Assembly: GCF_016908465.1 (NCBI RefSeq)
Contig: NZ_JAFBDY010000006.1
Coordinates: 124,001-188,000, forward strand
Length of the DNA: 64,000 bases
Direction of reading: 5' to 3'
Origin: Lysinibacillus composti
GTDB taxonomy: Bacteria; Bacillota; Bacilli; Bacillales_A; Planococcaceae
In this document: positions 16,998 through 25,585 of the stretch, one piece after another
How the letters are laid out: every line of letters begins with the position of its first letter
Position numbering within the stretch: position 1 is the first letter of the stretch
The notes under the pieces: model-generated
Told to the model about the DNA's origin: nothing
What the model saw: only the letters and a program-made list of their open reading frames with translations
The model's database searches: none
Translations under genes and position numbers: made by a program

Positions 16998-17576
16998 TTA
17001 ATCAAATAAATATTCTGATAGGTCATTAGTTGTGTGTTTATTGTATTTCGATGAGTATGGATCAGCAAAACCATGTTTGCCTTCAACAATTTTGACAAAT
17101 ACATGGGGATATGTAGAAATCCTTGTTTTTAAATCAATAGGATTAAAAGATTTTTCTTGCTCGCCAAATATTAAAATCGTTTCCGCATTCGGTACTACGT
17201 CTGTATATTGACGAATTCGAGAACCATAAAAGCCAACTACTTTATGTAATGAAGGGTTATTACTGCAAAGCCAAGCAATCGTGGCACCAATACTAAAGCC
17301 GATCATACGTATATGTGAATATTTATTTGATAAATTGTTGATTAAAGCATTTACGTCATATTGGGCTTTTTCAAATCCTACGTTTGTCATAAAATTTTGA
17401 TACGCAAGGTCTTCCTCTTCGTATGGAAATGGTGTAATTCTCTGTAATAAATTCGGCACATATACATCAAACCCTTTTTGATAAAATGCATTTGCATAAT
17501 GTTTTATATGTGAATTTATTCCATAAATTTCATGAAGTAAAATAACACATTGATTGGAATTTTGTTTCAATTCCAT
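16998..17576 (-). CDS. dienelactone-hydrolase-family alpha/beta hydrolase
   Basis: Small alpha/beta hydrolase, 192 aa. AAAGGAG precedes the ATG at 17576. It starts with the oxyanion-loop strand CVILLHEIYGI, has the nucleophile elbow GFSIGA and the late catalytic-His segment EGKHGFADPYS. Typical dienelactone hydrolases use Cys at the elbow (GFCxGG); here Ser is present, so it is more likely a general esterase. It is a single-gene unit and the natural substrate is unknown. Confidence 0.8.
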   Translation of the reverse strand: MELKQNSNQCVILLHEIYGINSHIKHYANAFYQKGFDVYVPNLLQRITPFPYEEEDLAYQNFMTNVGFEKAQYDVNALINNLSNKYSHIRMIGFSIGATIAWLCSNNPSLHKVVGFYGSRIRQYTDVVPNAETILIFGEQEKSFNPIDLKTRISTYPHVFVKIVEGKHGFADPYSSKYNKHTTNDLSEYLFD

Positions 17577-17661
17577 GAATTATATCTCCTTTTTTAATGT
17601 TTATTATAAATGTTTTTAAATGGCTGTTGATCTTTCTTTTTACACACTAATAAAGTAAAAC

Positions 17662-17694
17662 AAAAAAGTAAACAGAACACCTGTTTACTCTCTT
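17662..17694 (+). repeat. GTAAACAG hairpin, copy 2
   Basis: AGTAAACAG and CTGTTTACT pair around AACAC. It matches the hairpin at 7574-7608, and the following sequence (TTGAACTCATTT, then TTCACAACGTG) parallels that locus as well. Confidence 0.6.
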
Positions 17695-17763
17695 GCCCAC
17701 AGATTTATTTTATTATATCAACTGGGTTGAACTCATTTCATCTCCGCTTTTTTCGCAAAAAAA

Positions 17764-17805
17764 TTCACAACGTGTAAGTCACAGGTTCGAATCCTGGCAA
17801 GACCA
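17764..17805 (+). other. tRNA 3'-half remnant, copy 2
   Basis: TTCACAACGTG, a variable loop, the T-arm core CAGGTTCGAATCCTG and an acceptor-like AAGACCA follow in tRNA order; the 5' half is missing. It is a diverged relative of the remnant at 7743-7785. Confidence 0.55.
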
Positions 17806-17812
17806 TTTCAAT

Positions 17813-17859
17813 GATCTACAAACATTGGTTGGTATATCAATGCTTGTAGACCTTTTTTA
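17813..17859 (+). terminator. terminator of the second vestigial tRNA
   Basis: ATCTACAAACATTG and CAATGCTTGTAGA pair with one mismatch and run into CCTTTTTTAT on the plus strand. Confidence 0.75.
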
Positions 17860-17914
17860 TATATGTTCAAAATTCATTTATCTTTATTCAGTCTAAAGTT
17901 GTCCTACAAATCTG

Positions 17915-18637
17915 TTAAAGAACTTTACCTAGAAATGCCTTTGTGCGATCATTTTGTGGGCTACCGAATACATCTTCCGGATTTCCCTCTTCGATAATAT
18001 ACCCTCCATCCATGAATATAACACGATCTGCTACTTCACGAGCAAACCCCATCTCATGGGTTACAACGACCATTGTCATCCCCTCAAAGGCAAGCTGCTT
18101 CATAACATCTAGCACTTCTTTCACCATTTCAGGATCAAGGGCAGAAGTCGGTTCATCAAATAACATCACTTTCGGTTTCATAGCAAGAGCACGTGCGATG
18201 GCCACTCGTTGTTGTTGACCACCTGATAATTGTTCTGGATAATTATGTGCCTTTTCCCGTAGCCCGACTTTATCCAAAAGTTCAAAAGCAAGTGATTCTG
18301 CTTTACCTTTTTGCACTTTTCGAACTTGGATTGGAGCCATCGTAATATTATCCAAGACGGACATGTGAGGAAATAAATTAAACTGTTGGAATACCATGCC
18401 TACCTCTGTGCGAATCTCATTAATATCTGTTTTCGGATCGTTTACTTTAACATTTTCAATATAAATTGCCCCATCTGTGACTTCTTCAAGTAAATTGATA
18501 CATCTTAAAAACGTACTTTTTCCAGAACCTGATGGGCCGATGACACAAACTACTTCTTTTTCTTTAATTTCATAGTCTATTCCTTTTAAAACTTCTAATT
18601 TTCCATAAGTTTTGTGTAAGTTTTCTACTTTTATCAT
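17915..18637 (-). CDS. polar amino-acid ABC transporter, ATP-binding protein
   Basis: Cytoplasmic ATPase of a polar-amino-acid importer, 240 aa. It has Walker [10 protein letters not shown], the Q-loop [10 protein letters not shown], signature LSGGQQQR, Walker [15 protein letters not shown] and the switch His in VVTHEM. Its ATG overlaps the permease stop (ATGA). Lengths and order (binding protein, permease, ATPase) match the cystine system TcyABC as well as glutamine-type systems. Nearby sulfur genes favour cystine, but that is inference. Confidence 0.92.
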   Translation of the reverse strand: MIKVENLHKTYGKLEVLKGIDYEIKEKEVVCVIGPSGSGKSTFLRCINLLEEVTDGAIYIENVKVNDPKTDINEIRTEVGMVFQQFNLFPHMSVLDNITMAPIQVRKVQKGKAESLAFELLDKVGLREKAHNYPEQLSGGQQQRVAIARALAMKPKVMLFDEPTSALDPEMVKEVLDVMKQLAFEGMTMVVVTHEMGFAREVADRVIFMDGGYIIEEGNPEDVFGSPQNDRTKAFLGKVL

Positions 18638-19341
18638 GTCAAACTCCGCCCTTCTCGCTTCCTTCGCGGATTGTAACCATTACTAAAACGCCTTTCAACG
18701 TATGCAACTAATTTTGTTACAAGATAAGTCAATAGTAAGTAAAGTACTGCTGCTACTAAATAGGGTTCCCAGAAGCGATTATAGGCACCAGCCACAATCT
18801 TAGCAGCATATAAAATATCACTTGCCGCAATAACTGTTACCAGAGAAGAGTCTTTTAATAATGCAATAAATTCGTTTCCTAGTGGCGGAATCATTCGACG
18901 GAATGCTTGTGGTAAAATAATTTTCCGCATTGCTTTGCTATGGGTTAAACCAAGTGAACGAGCAGCCTCCATTTGGCCTTTATCGATTGATTGAATTCCA
19001 GCACGAATAATTTCTGCATTATAAGCGGCGCTATTCAATAACAAAGCCAAGATACCCGACACCATAAAACCATATGATTGTCCAAAAATCGTAGGTATAA
19101 CTGCTAAGTGTATTATTAAGATTTGAACTAACATTGGCGTCCCACGGAAAAGATCTACATATAATTTAGAGGGCCAATAAAGCCATTTCTTTTTGGACGT
19201 TTCGCCTAATCCTATTAGGACTCCTAGTATGATACCTCCAGCATATCCTGAGACCGTTAAAACAATTGTTATCCAAATGCCACGTAAAAACATTTCACGG
19301 TAGTTCCAGATAATGTCCCAACGCAAATCCAATAAGTCCAT
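18634..19341 (-). CDS. polar amino-acid ABC transporter, permease
   Basis: Inner-membrane permease of the His/Glu/Gln family, 235 aa, with about five membrane segments and the EAA loop ([20 protein letters not shown]). The ATG at 19341 is chosen because GGAGAG lies 8 bases upstream; an in-frame GTG at 19350 is the alternative. It overlaps the ATPase by 4 bp and follows the binding protein by 20 bp, so the three form one operon. Confidence 0.9.
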   Translation of the reverse strand: MDLLDLRWDIIWNYREMFLRGIWITIVLTVSGYAGGIILGVLIGLGETSKKKWLYWPSKLYVDLFRGTPMLVQILIIHLAVIPTIFGQSYGFMVSGILALLLNSAAYNAEIIRAGIQSIDKGQMEAARSLGLTHSKAMRKIILPQAFRRMIPPLGNEFIALLKDSSLVTVIAASDILYAAKIVAGAYNRFWEPYLVAAVLYLLLTYLVTKLVAYVERRFSNGYNPRRKREGRSLT

Positions 19342-19361
19342 CTGAAACACTCTCCAATCAG

Positions 19362-20171
19362 CTATTCGAGTTCTTGTCCTGTAATTTCAGCCAATTTCCC
19401 ATTTTCTTTAATTTTTTGTAGACCTTCATTTAATAGATTTAGAAGTTCTTCATTCCCTTTTTTCACCATAAAGCCATAATATTCTTTTTCAAAGGAGTCA
19501 TCTTCTATCGTTTTAAGTTTTGCTTCAGGGTTATTTTTGATATATTCAAATACAACTGCATTATCCCCGATCGCTGCATCTGTAGTGCCGTTTAATACTT
19601 CTTGAATCGCAATAGGTACACTTTCGTATCCTAAAATATTAGGATTCGTTTCACCTACTAAATCTTTCGCAGCCATATGCCCCGTTGAGTTAATTTGAAC
19701 TGATATTTTCTTATCTTTTACATCTTCAGCAGAAGTAATTGGTGAATCTTCTTTTACAACTAGTAGTTGCGTTGCTTCATAATAAGGTTCAGTAAAATCA
19801 AATGTCTCTTTACGTTCGTCTGTAATGGTAATTCCTGATGCCCCCAAATCTATTTCACCATTTTTTACTTGTGGAAATATTGGCTCCCAACCAACCGCGC
19901 GCACTTCCGTTTCGAAACCGACCTCTTCCCCCATTGCATTTAAAACATCTACATCAATTCCAACCACATTTCCTTGATCATCCATATAGTTAAATGGAGC
20001 AAAAGAAGATTCCGAACCTGCTACTAATTTCTTAACTTCCTCTGTATTAGAGGTAGAACCCGACGAACTAGTAGTAGAGGTTGTAGATGAATCAGTACCA
20101 CAAGCTCCTAAAATAATTGATGCTGTCAATAAAGGCAGCATCATTGAAAATAAACGCTTTTTCTTTAACAT
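19362..20171 (-). CDS. polar amino-acid ABC transporter, substrate-binding lipoprotein
   Basis: Extracellular binding protein (SBP family 3), 269 aa. A lipoprotein signal with lipobox LGAC is followed by a Ser/Thr-rich linker, then the two-lobe domain (SSFAPFNYMDDQGNVVGIDV, ASGITITDERKETFDFTEPYY). The ATG at 20171 follows GGGGG. First gene of the transporter operon; an inverted repeat lies 31 bp upstream. Ligand is likely a polar amino acid or cystine. Confidence 0.9.
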   Translation of the reverse strand: MLKKKRLFSMMLPLLTASIILGACGTDSSTTSTTSSSGSTSNTEEVKKLVAGSESSFAPFNYMDDQGNVVGIDVDVLNAMGEEVGFETEVRAVGWEPIFPQVKNGEIDLGASGITITDERKETFDFTEPYYEATQLLVVKEDSPITSAEDVKDKKISVQINSTGHMAAKDLVGETNPNILGYESVPIAIQEVLNGTTDAAIGDNAVVFEYIKNNPEAKLKTIEDDSFEKEYYGFMVKKGNEELLNLLNEGLQKIKENGKLAEITGQELE

Positions 20172-20201
20172 ATTTAATCCCCCAATCTAATCATTTAAAG
20201 T

Positions 20202-20222
20202 TAGTAGTTATCTTACCTACTA
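20202..20222. promoter_or_regulatory. inverted repeat before the amino-acid transporter operon
   Basis: TAGTAG and CTACTA flank a 9-bp spacer, 31 bp upstream of the binding-protein start. The ACCTACTATT part also appears upstream of cysK (28691-28701, other strand). A shared regulator is possible. Confidence 0.35.
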
Positions 20223-20654
20223 TTTTCATATATTCAATTTCTATAGTTTATTAATAGTTCTTATTGTTTATAACAAAAGATGCATATTAAACTTTTGATA
20301 TATTTAATATTAATTAGTAAAAAAATAGCCTATGAGAAATTTATTCAACGCCAAATAGCGTATCCATAAATTCCCCAAGGCTGGTTATATTTGTCTTGAT
20401 ACAGTATTTATCGACCTAGAAATGCTGATAAGAATTTCTAAGATTTATTTCTCAAAACTAATTCCATCAAAAAAAATGCTATTTTAATATTCATACATTT
20501 ATATTTCAGATTCCCAATAAGTAGGTATACTTCCACTCAGAAAAGCCATAATACAAGATTAAGAATTCTAATTATCAGTGACTGTATTTTCATTCTACTT
20601 CTTTCATATATTTTCCATTGGAGTTGAATGAACAGATTTAAGGAGGAAAAGGAT
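20223..20654. other. 432-bp intergenic region between divergent genes
   Basis: AT-rich divergent promoter region between the ABC operon and the PH-domain gene. GGAGG at 20641 serves the latter. I see no RNA element or additional gene. Confidence 0.5.
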
Positions 20655-21032
20655 ATGGGGTTTTTTGATGGATTAATGGGGAACGCGTCTGAAGTGAATT
20701 TAAGTGAATTAAAGGAAGAGTTAAAAAATGTACTCACGAGGTCAGAAAATATTGAACATGCATTTAGAGTGATCCGTGATATGTTTGTTTTTACTAATAA
20801 ACGATTAATACTAATTGATAAACAAGGAATGACTGGAAAGAAGACGGAATATCTTTCAATCCCTTATAAAAGCATTACATACTTCTCTATAGAAACTGCT
20901 GGAACATTTGATTTGGATGCGGAATTAAAGATATGGATTTCCGGTAGTCAAATGCCTATAGAAAAGACCTTTAATAAAACAACAAACATTTATAATGTTC
21001 AAAGTGTTTTAGCGGAAAATGTTTTGAAATAA
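20655..21032 (+). CDS. bacterial PH-domain protein (bPH_1/YvbH-like)
   Basis: Single-domain cytosolic protein, 125 aa, of the bacterial pleckstrin-homology family formerly DUF1696. It begins MGFFDGLMGNASEVN and has the conserved VFTNKRLILIDKQGMTGKK and YLSIPYKSITYFSIETAG segments. The ATG at 20655 follows AAGGAGG. Family members form rings; the cellular role is unclear. A clean terminator follows, so it is monocistronic. Confidence 0.88.
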   Translation: MGFFDGLMGNASEVNLSELKEELKNVLTRSENIEHAFRVIRDMFVFTNKRLILIDKQGMTGKKTEYLSIPYKSITYFSIETAGTFDLDAELKIWISGSQMPIEKTFNKTTNIYNVQSVLAENVLK

Positions 21033-21060
21033 CTTGAAGATTTTCATTACTAAAATTAGA

Positions 21061-21091
21061 GACCAGGCTAAACACCTGGTCTTTTCTTTTT
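21061..21091 (+). terminator. terminator of the PH-domain gene
   Basis: GACCAGG and CCTGGTC pair around a 7-base loop and run into TTTTCTTTTT. Confidence 0.9.
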
Positions 21092-21170
21092 ACCCATTAC
21101 ACTAAAGTAACAATGGTAAATGCGTAATACCATTTCCTATCATTTTTGTATGATGAGTTTTTAGCCTTCA

Positions 21171-21365
21171 TTATTTATACAAAATCGCCCCAATATTACA
21201 ATGTGGATGACTTTGGGAATGAAGTCTTTTAAATTCGTATTCCAGTTCTGATAAAGTTAGATTCCAAAGACGCTTATCGTCCTTTTGGTAAACGTTAAAG
21301 ATGATTAGTTTATTAATTAGATTTTTTCTTCTATCTTCCACCGCTTTCCGAAGAATTTCTCCCAT
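21171..21365 (-). CDS. FbpA-like Fur-regulated basic protein
   Basis: Short basic protein, 64 aa, resembling the Fur-regulated basic protein A family: MGEILRKAVEDRRKNLIN, KLIIFNVYQKDDKRLW and NLTLSELEYEFKRL match that family's pattern. The ATG at 21365 is chosen because AAAGGAG lies 8 bases upstream. In B. subtilis such proteins act with the FsrA small RNA in iron sparing. I find no convincing Fur box upstream, so iron control here is unproven. Confidence 0.6.
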   Translation of the reverse strand: MGEILRKAVEDRRKNLINKLIIFNVYQKDDKRLWNLTLSELEYEFKRLHSQSHPHCNIGAILYK

Positions 21366-21493
21366 TTGAAACACTCCTTTTATTTACATACGCCTGGAAA
21401 TCGCAATATACACACTTGAACCAAAAGACGTATTTGGTTAAAAAAAGGGTATGAATGATTTTTTCACATTCATACCATTAACACCTTTTGCCA

Positions 21494-22681
21494 TTATTGA
21501 AGCACCTGTTCTTTTTTATCGAACAGCACTGATTGGGCTAATTGTGTGATCACTACATCATCAAATGGAGGATTGTATGCTCCACATTGCACATCTCTGA
21601 ACAATCGTTCTAATTTATTCGATTTAGATAAGCTTCTTCCTCCAACAATTTTCATCGCTTTCGTCACGATTTCGATAGCGTAGTTACAGATTTGGTATTT
21701 CGCGATATTTACTTCATTACCAAGAGCTTCTTTTTTATGGGGTTCTAGTTCTACTTGTGCAGCAATACTATATAAAATTCGTCGAGCTGTTTGATAAAGT
21801 ACTTCAATTTCCCCAACTTTTTGTTGAATATGTGGTGCATGACTAATTCGATTGCCGAGACTATGTGAGAACGTATTGTTTGCAAACTCAATCGCATAGT
21901 CTCTTGCAGCGCCTGCAATGCCTAAGTAGACAGCTGGAACTTCTAACGAATACACCCGACCATGGGCTGAGAAACGATTAATCTCATTGGAACGATGACG
22001 AGAAAGTAGTGCTTTTTCAGGTACAAATACATCTCGAAAAATAAGATCATGACTTCCTGTCGCTCTCATTCCTAATGAATCCCAAGTATTAATGACTTCA
22101 ATTTGTTCACTTTTTGTCATTAAAAACTCTGCGATCACATCTTCATCTTCTAAGTAAGCAATAATGGTAAATTGTTTTAATATAGGTGCTAGAGAAGCAA
22201 AGGCTTTTTCACCATTAATTTTATATCCACCAGGTACTTTACGAGCAATGGTTCCAGGAATGGCCCCTCTCGCAATATTGCCCTTACCGCGCTCGCTACT
22301 AAGAATATTTAACACTGAACCTTCTTCAATCGTTTTTTTAGAAAGTTCAGCTAAAATCGGTTCTGGCCAACATTTTGATTCACGAACATTGATAAAGGTT
22401 AACAAATGCCAACCTACTGAAAGTGCTGTTGATGCATCCCCTTTTGCCAATTGCTCTTGAACAAGCAACATTTCATAAAGAGAAATTTCATCGCCACCGT
22501 ACCTTTTAGGAACCGTTAATTTTAAATACCCGGCTTCTTGTAGGATCTTAAAATGTTCAAAAGGAAATTCTCCAATTTGATCATAATAGGGTGCTGTTTT
22601 TTCGAGTTCTTTTGCAATGTTTTTCGCAAAGTCTACTAGCTGTTGCTCTCTTTCGTTTCGAATAAATATGTCCTTTGTCAT
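21494..22681 (-). CDS. acyl-CoA-dehydrogenase-like flavoprotein (SfnB/DszC type)
   Basis: Flavin enzyme of the acyl-CoA dehydrogenase fold, 395 aa. It shows the N-terminal helical domain (GYLKLTVPKRYGGDEIS), the central beta domain (VPGGYKINGEKAFASLA, WDSLGMRATGSHD) and a C-terminal helical domain. The ACAD catalytic Glu region is replaced by QCGAYNPPFDD, typical of the DszC/SfnB monooxygenase-like branch used in organosulfur desulfurisation. Its ATG overlaps the upstream monooxygenase stop by 4 bp. It is the last gene of the MetNIQ/monooxygenase operon. Confidence 0.85.
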   Translation of the reverse strand: MTKDIFIRNEREQQLVDFAKNIAKELEKTAPYYDQIGEFPFEHFKILQEAGYLKLTVPKRYGGDEISLYEMLLVQEQLAKGDASTALSVGWHLLTFINVRESKCWPEPILAELSKKTIEEGSVLNILSSERGKGNIARGAIPGTIARKVPGGYKINGEKAFASLAPILKQFTIIAYLEDEDVIAEFLMTKSEQIEVINTWDSLGMRATGSHDLIFRDVFVPEKALLSRHRSNEINRFSAHGRVYSLEVPAVYLGIAGAARDYAIEFANNTFSHSLGNRISHAPHIQQKVGEIEVLYQTARRILYSIAAQVELEPHKKEALGNEVNIAKYQICNYAIEIVTKAMKIVGGRSLSKSNKLERLFRDVQCGAYNPPFDDVVITQLAQSVLFDKKEQVLQ

Positions 22682-24021
22682 TTTGTCACCTTAGTTCTCG
22701 CAAATTGATTCACTCGTTTTTCAAGACCTAAATGATCTCGTAATGTGTTACCTGTATAATCTTTGCGATAAATTCCACGCTCCTGTAAGATTGGCACCAC
22801 TTTTTCTACAAATGCCTCTAAATCCCGTGGGAGTAGTGGAAATTGAAGCATAAAGCCGTCGCAAGCTTTCTCTTTAAACCAACGCTCCATTTCATCTGCC
22901 ACTTGTTCTGCAGACCCGACAAATGCGTCCCTTTTTCCTACATTAAATAAACGACTGTAAAGATCACCAACTTTTAAGTTTTCACGCTTAATGATCTCCA
23001 TCAATTCATTAAAATTACTTTGAATGCTATTTACTTTTGGATATTCAACTTCAATGGCTGGTGTATCTAAAGAATACTTTGAAAAGTCAACATTCCCCAT
23101 ATACCCTGATACAAATTTTAAGGCTTTATATGGATCTAGTAGATTTTGCAATTCATTAAAGCGCTGGATGGCTTCTTCTTCTGTATCTGCCACGACAGGT
23201 GAAATACCATGGAAAACAACGAGTTCATTTTCATCACGACCATGTTGTGCTAATTGAGTTTTTACTGAGCGATAATGTTCTTTTGCTGTTTCAATACTAT
23301 CCCAATGTACAAATACTGCATTGGCTACACGTGTCGATAATTTTTGTCCCGGTTTTGACGCACCAGCTACAACAATAACGGGATGACCTTGAGGTGAACG
23401 TGCAATATTTAGCGGTCCTTTTATAGAGAAGTGTTCACCTTTATAATTAGCTTCATGTACTTTCTCCTGATCATAGAAAATCCCCTTCTCTTTATCATAT
23501 AAAAACGCATCATCTTCCCATGAATTCCATAACGCTTGAATCACATCTGCAAATTCCTCCGCACGTTCGTAGCGCTTGTCATGTTCCACATGTTTATCTC
23601 GACTAAAGTTTAAAGCGGTTTGACCTGTTGCATCGGCTGTTGTCACTAAATTCCAGGCAACACGACCATTACTAATATGGTCAACTGACATTAGTTGACG
23701 TGCTAACACATAAGGTTCGCTGTACGTTGTAGATGCCGTCGCTCCAAGACCAATTTTTTCGGTAGCAGCCGCTAGTGCGGTAATCTGAATAAGTGGATCA
23801 AAGCGATTTAAAATATGAGGGTGGGATTCATGATTGATCGCTAAACTATCTGCTACAAAGGCTATATCAAATTTCCCTTTTTCTGCAATTTGCGCAGCTT
23901 TCTGAAGTGCTTTAATATCGATACTAGCATCCGCTTGCCCCTCTGGATGGCGCCATGCCGCAACATGCATACCGGCACCAATTAAATATAATGACAGTTT
24001 TATTTCCCTTTCATTTGACAT
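22678..24021 (-). CDS. LLM-class flavin-dependent monooxygenase (NtaA/DszA type)
   Basis: FMNH2-dependent monooxygenase of the luciferase-like NtaA/SnaA/DszA subfamily, 447 aa. Diagnostic segments include GMHVAAWRHPEG near the N-terminus, GLGATASTTYSEPYVLARQL, NLVTTADATGQTALNF and SPQGHPVIVVAGASKPGQ. It should cleave a C-S (or C-N) bond in an organic substrate using reduced flavin. It sits between a MetQ-type binding protein and a DszC-like partner in one operon, which suggests uptake and desulfurisation of an organosulfur compound. The substrate is not predictable. Confidence 0.88.
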   Translation of the reverse strand: MSNEREIKLSLYLIGAGMHVAAWRHPEGQADASIDIKALQKAAQIAEKGKFDIAFVADSLAINHESHPHILNRFDPLIQITALAAATEKIGLGATASTTYSEPYVLARQLMSVDHISNGRVAWNLVTTADATGQTALNFSRDKHVEHDKRYERAEEFADVIQALWNSWEDDAFLYDKEKGIFYDQEKVHEANYKGEHFSIKGPLNIARSPQGHPVIVVAGASKPGQKLSTRVANAVFVHWDSIETAKEHYRSVKTQLAQHGRDENELVVFHGISPVVADTEEEAIQRFNELQNLLDPYKALKFVSGYMGNVDFSKYSLDTPAIEVEYPKVNSIQSNFNELMEIIKRENLKVGDLYSRLFNVGKRDAFVGSAEQVADEMERWFKEKACDGFMLQFPLLPRDLEAFVEKVVPILQERGIYRKDYTGNTLRDHLGLEKRVNQFARTKVTK

Positions 24022-24058
24022 TTCTAATCATTCCTTCACATAAAATTTGACCAATGAA

Positions 24059-24915
24059 CTAATCGTTATATGAATAAACTTCTTTCCAAGTAGACAATTC
24101 TTCTAGAGTTAACTTCACAGGAATGTAGTTTCCACTATATGTTTCTTCTATAAATTTTGATGTTTCTTCATTCTGATAGATTTCCACTATTTTTTGATAA
24201 ACTTCATTGTCAGCGTCTTCAGCATTTGTTGCGATAATATTGATGAAAGGTTTTGCTGTATCACTCTCGTGGATAATTGCATCTTTTAAATAAAGTCCTG
24301 CTTGAACTGCAACCCCATTATTAATAATGGCAAAGTTGTATCTTCCATTACACGTGGTGTTGTCGCGCCATCAACTGGAACGATTTTTAAATTTTTAGGA
24401 TTTTCTTTAATTCGGTCTTCTCCGCCATTTCCATCAAAATCGTCAGAAACAGTAAGAATTCCGTTTTCTTGTAGTAACAATAACGCTCGACCCCAGTTTG
24501 AAGGGTCACTTGGAACTGCAATCGTTGCTCCATCTTTCAGATCATCTAATGAATCATGTTTACTTGAATATAAACCTAAAGGTGCAATAATCGTTGTGCC
24601 AATTGGTACGATATCTGTACCATTATTTGTATTAAATAAATCTAAATAAGCAACATGTTGGAAAGCATTAATATCTATATCTCCATCTGCTAAAGTTTGA
24701 TTTGGATCTACTTGTGCAGATAGAGTCACTAGTTCAAGATTGATGCCTTCTTTTTCAGCTTGTTCCGCAATAAATTCCCATGTTTTAACTTCCGAACTAC
24801 GAATCCCTACTTTTACATTTGTACTTTCTTCACCCTGAGCCTTATTCGTTCCATTACATGCTGTTAACAAAACAGTTGTAAGTGCTAAAATTAAAAGTAA
24901 ATGCCATTTTTTCAA
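24059..24915 (-). pseudogene. second MetQ-like binding lipoprotein, frameshifted
   Basis: NlpA/MetQ-family binding protein. A TTG start at 24915 follows AAAGAGG; the signal ends in lipobox LTAC, and DINAFQHVAYLD, IIAPLGLYSSKH and VPSDPSNWGRALLLL are canonical. Near 24331-24335 one base is missing: the frame reads TLPLLIMG, while the next frame resumes the expected FAIINNGVAVQAGL and continues to FIEETYSGNYIPV and a TAG at 24059. Restoring one T in ACTTTGCC heals the gene to about 285 aa. It may be a true mutation or a homopolymer sequencing error. Confidence 0.8.
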
Positions 24916-24931
24916 TTTAATAACCTCTTTT

Positions 24932-25585
24932 CTATGAACTATGTCTAAAATGTCTTTCTAATCTGTTTCCAATTGTTTGAATGAGTTGTACGAATGCTAC
25001 AAGTAAAATAACTGTTACTAAAATAGTCATCTCATCAAAACGTTGATAACCATAAGTAATCGCCACATCTCCTAGTCCCCCTCCGCCAACAGCTCCTGCC
25101 ATAGCAGTAGCACCAATGAGTCCGATTGTTGCGGTAGTAACACTTAAAATTAATGAAGGAAATGCTTCTGGGATTAAAAATTTTCGTATAATTTGCCAAG
25201 GAGTAGCCCCCATTGCTTTTGCTGCCTCAATAATGCCTTCATCAACTTCTAATAAGGAGTTTTCTATTAATCTCGAAATATACGGCCCAATATGTAGAAC
25301 TAAAGGCACGATAGCAGCTGTTGTTCCGATGGCAGTTCCCACAATTAGACGAGTAAATGGAATAATTGCAACGAGTAAAATAATAAAAGGTATAGATCTG
25401 AATATATTGACAATAGGATTCACAATGCCAAATACCCAGCGATTCTCTAAAATATGTCCTTTTCTAGTAACAACTAGGGTGATCCCTAAGATTAATCCTA
25501 GAGTTGCTCCAAAGAACAACCCTATACTAACCATATATAGGGTTTCCCAAATCGCTCCCAGAATAATTTCGCGGCTTACATCCAT
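24932..25585 (-). CDS. metI: MetI/MetP-type ABC permease
   Basis: Permease of the methionine-uptake family, 217 aa, with about five membrane segments, the EAA-like loop (EAAKAMGATPWQIIRKFLI) and the typical GATAMAGAVGGGGLGDVAI ending motif. GAGGAGG precedes the ATG at 25585. It overlaps the upstream ATPase gene by 59 bp. In this operon it may carry an organosulfur compound rather than methionine itself. Confidence 0.9.
   Translation of the reverse strand: MDVSREIILGAIWETLYMVSIGLFFGATLGLILGITLVVTRKGHILENRWVFGIVNPIVNIFRSIPFIILLVAIIPFTRLIVGTAIGTTAAIVPLVLHIGPYISRLIENSLLEVDEGIIEAAKAMGATPWQIIRKFLIPEAFPSLILSVTTATIGLIGATAMAGAVGGGGLGDVAITYGYQRFDEMTILVTVILLVAFVQLIQTIGNRLERHFRHSS

Noticed and set aside
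7743-17805. Functional tRNA genes at the two TTCGA-containing segments
   Set aside because: Only the 3' halves exist; the D arm and 5' acceptor strand are missing, so no cloverleaf forms.
21366-21493. Fur box before the FbpA-like gene
   Set aside because: No match to the TGATAAT-N-ATTATCA pattern was found in the short upstream region.
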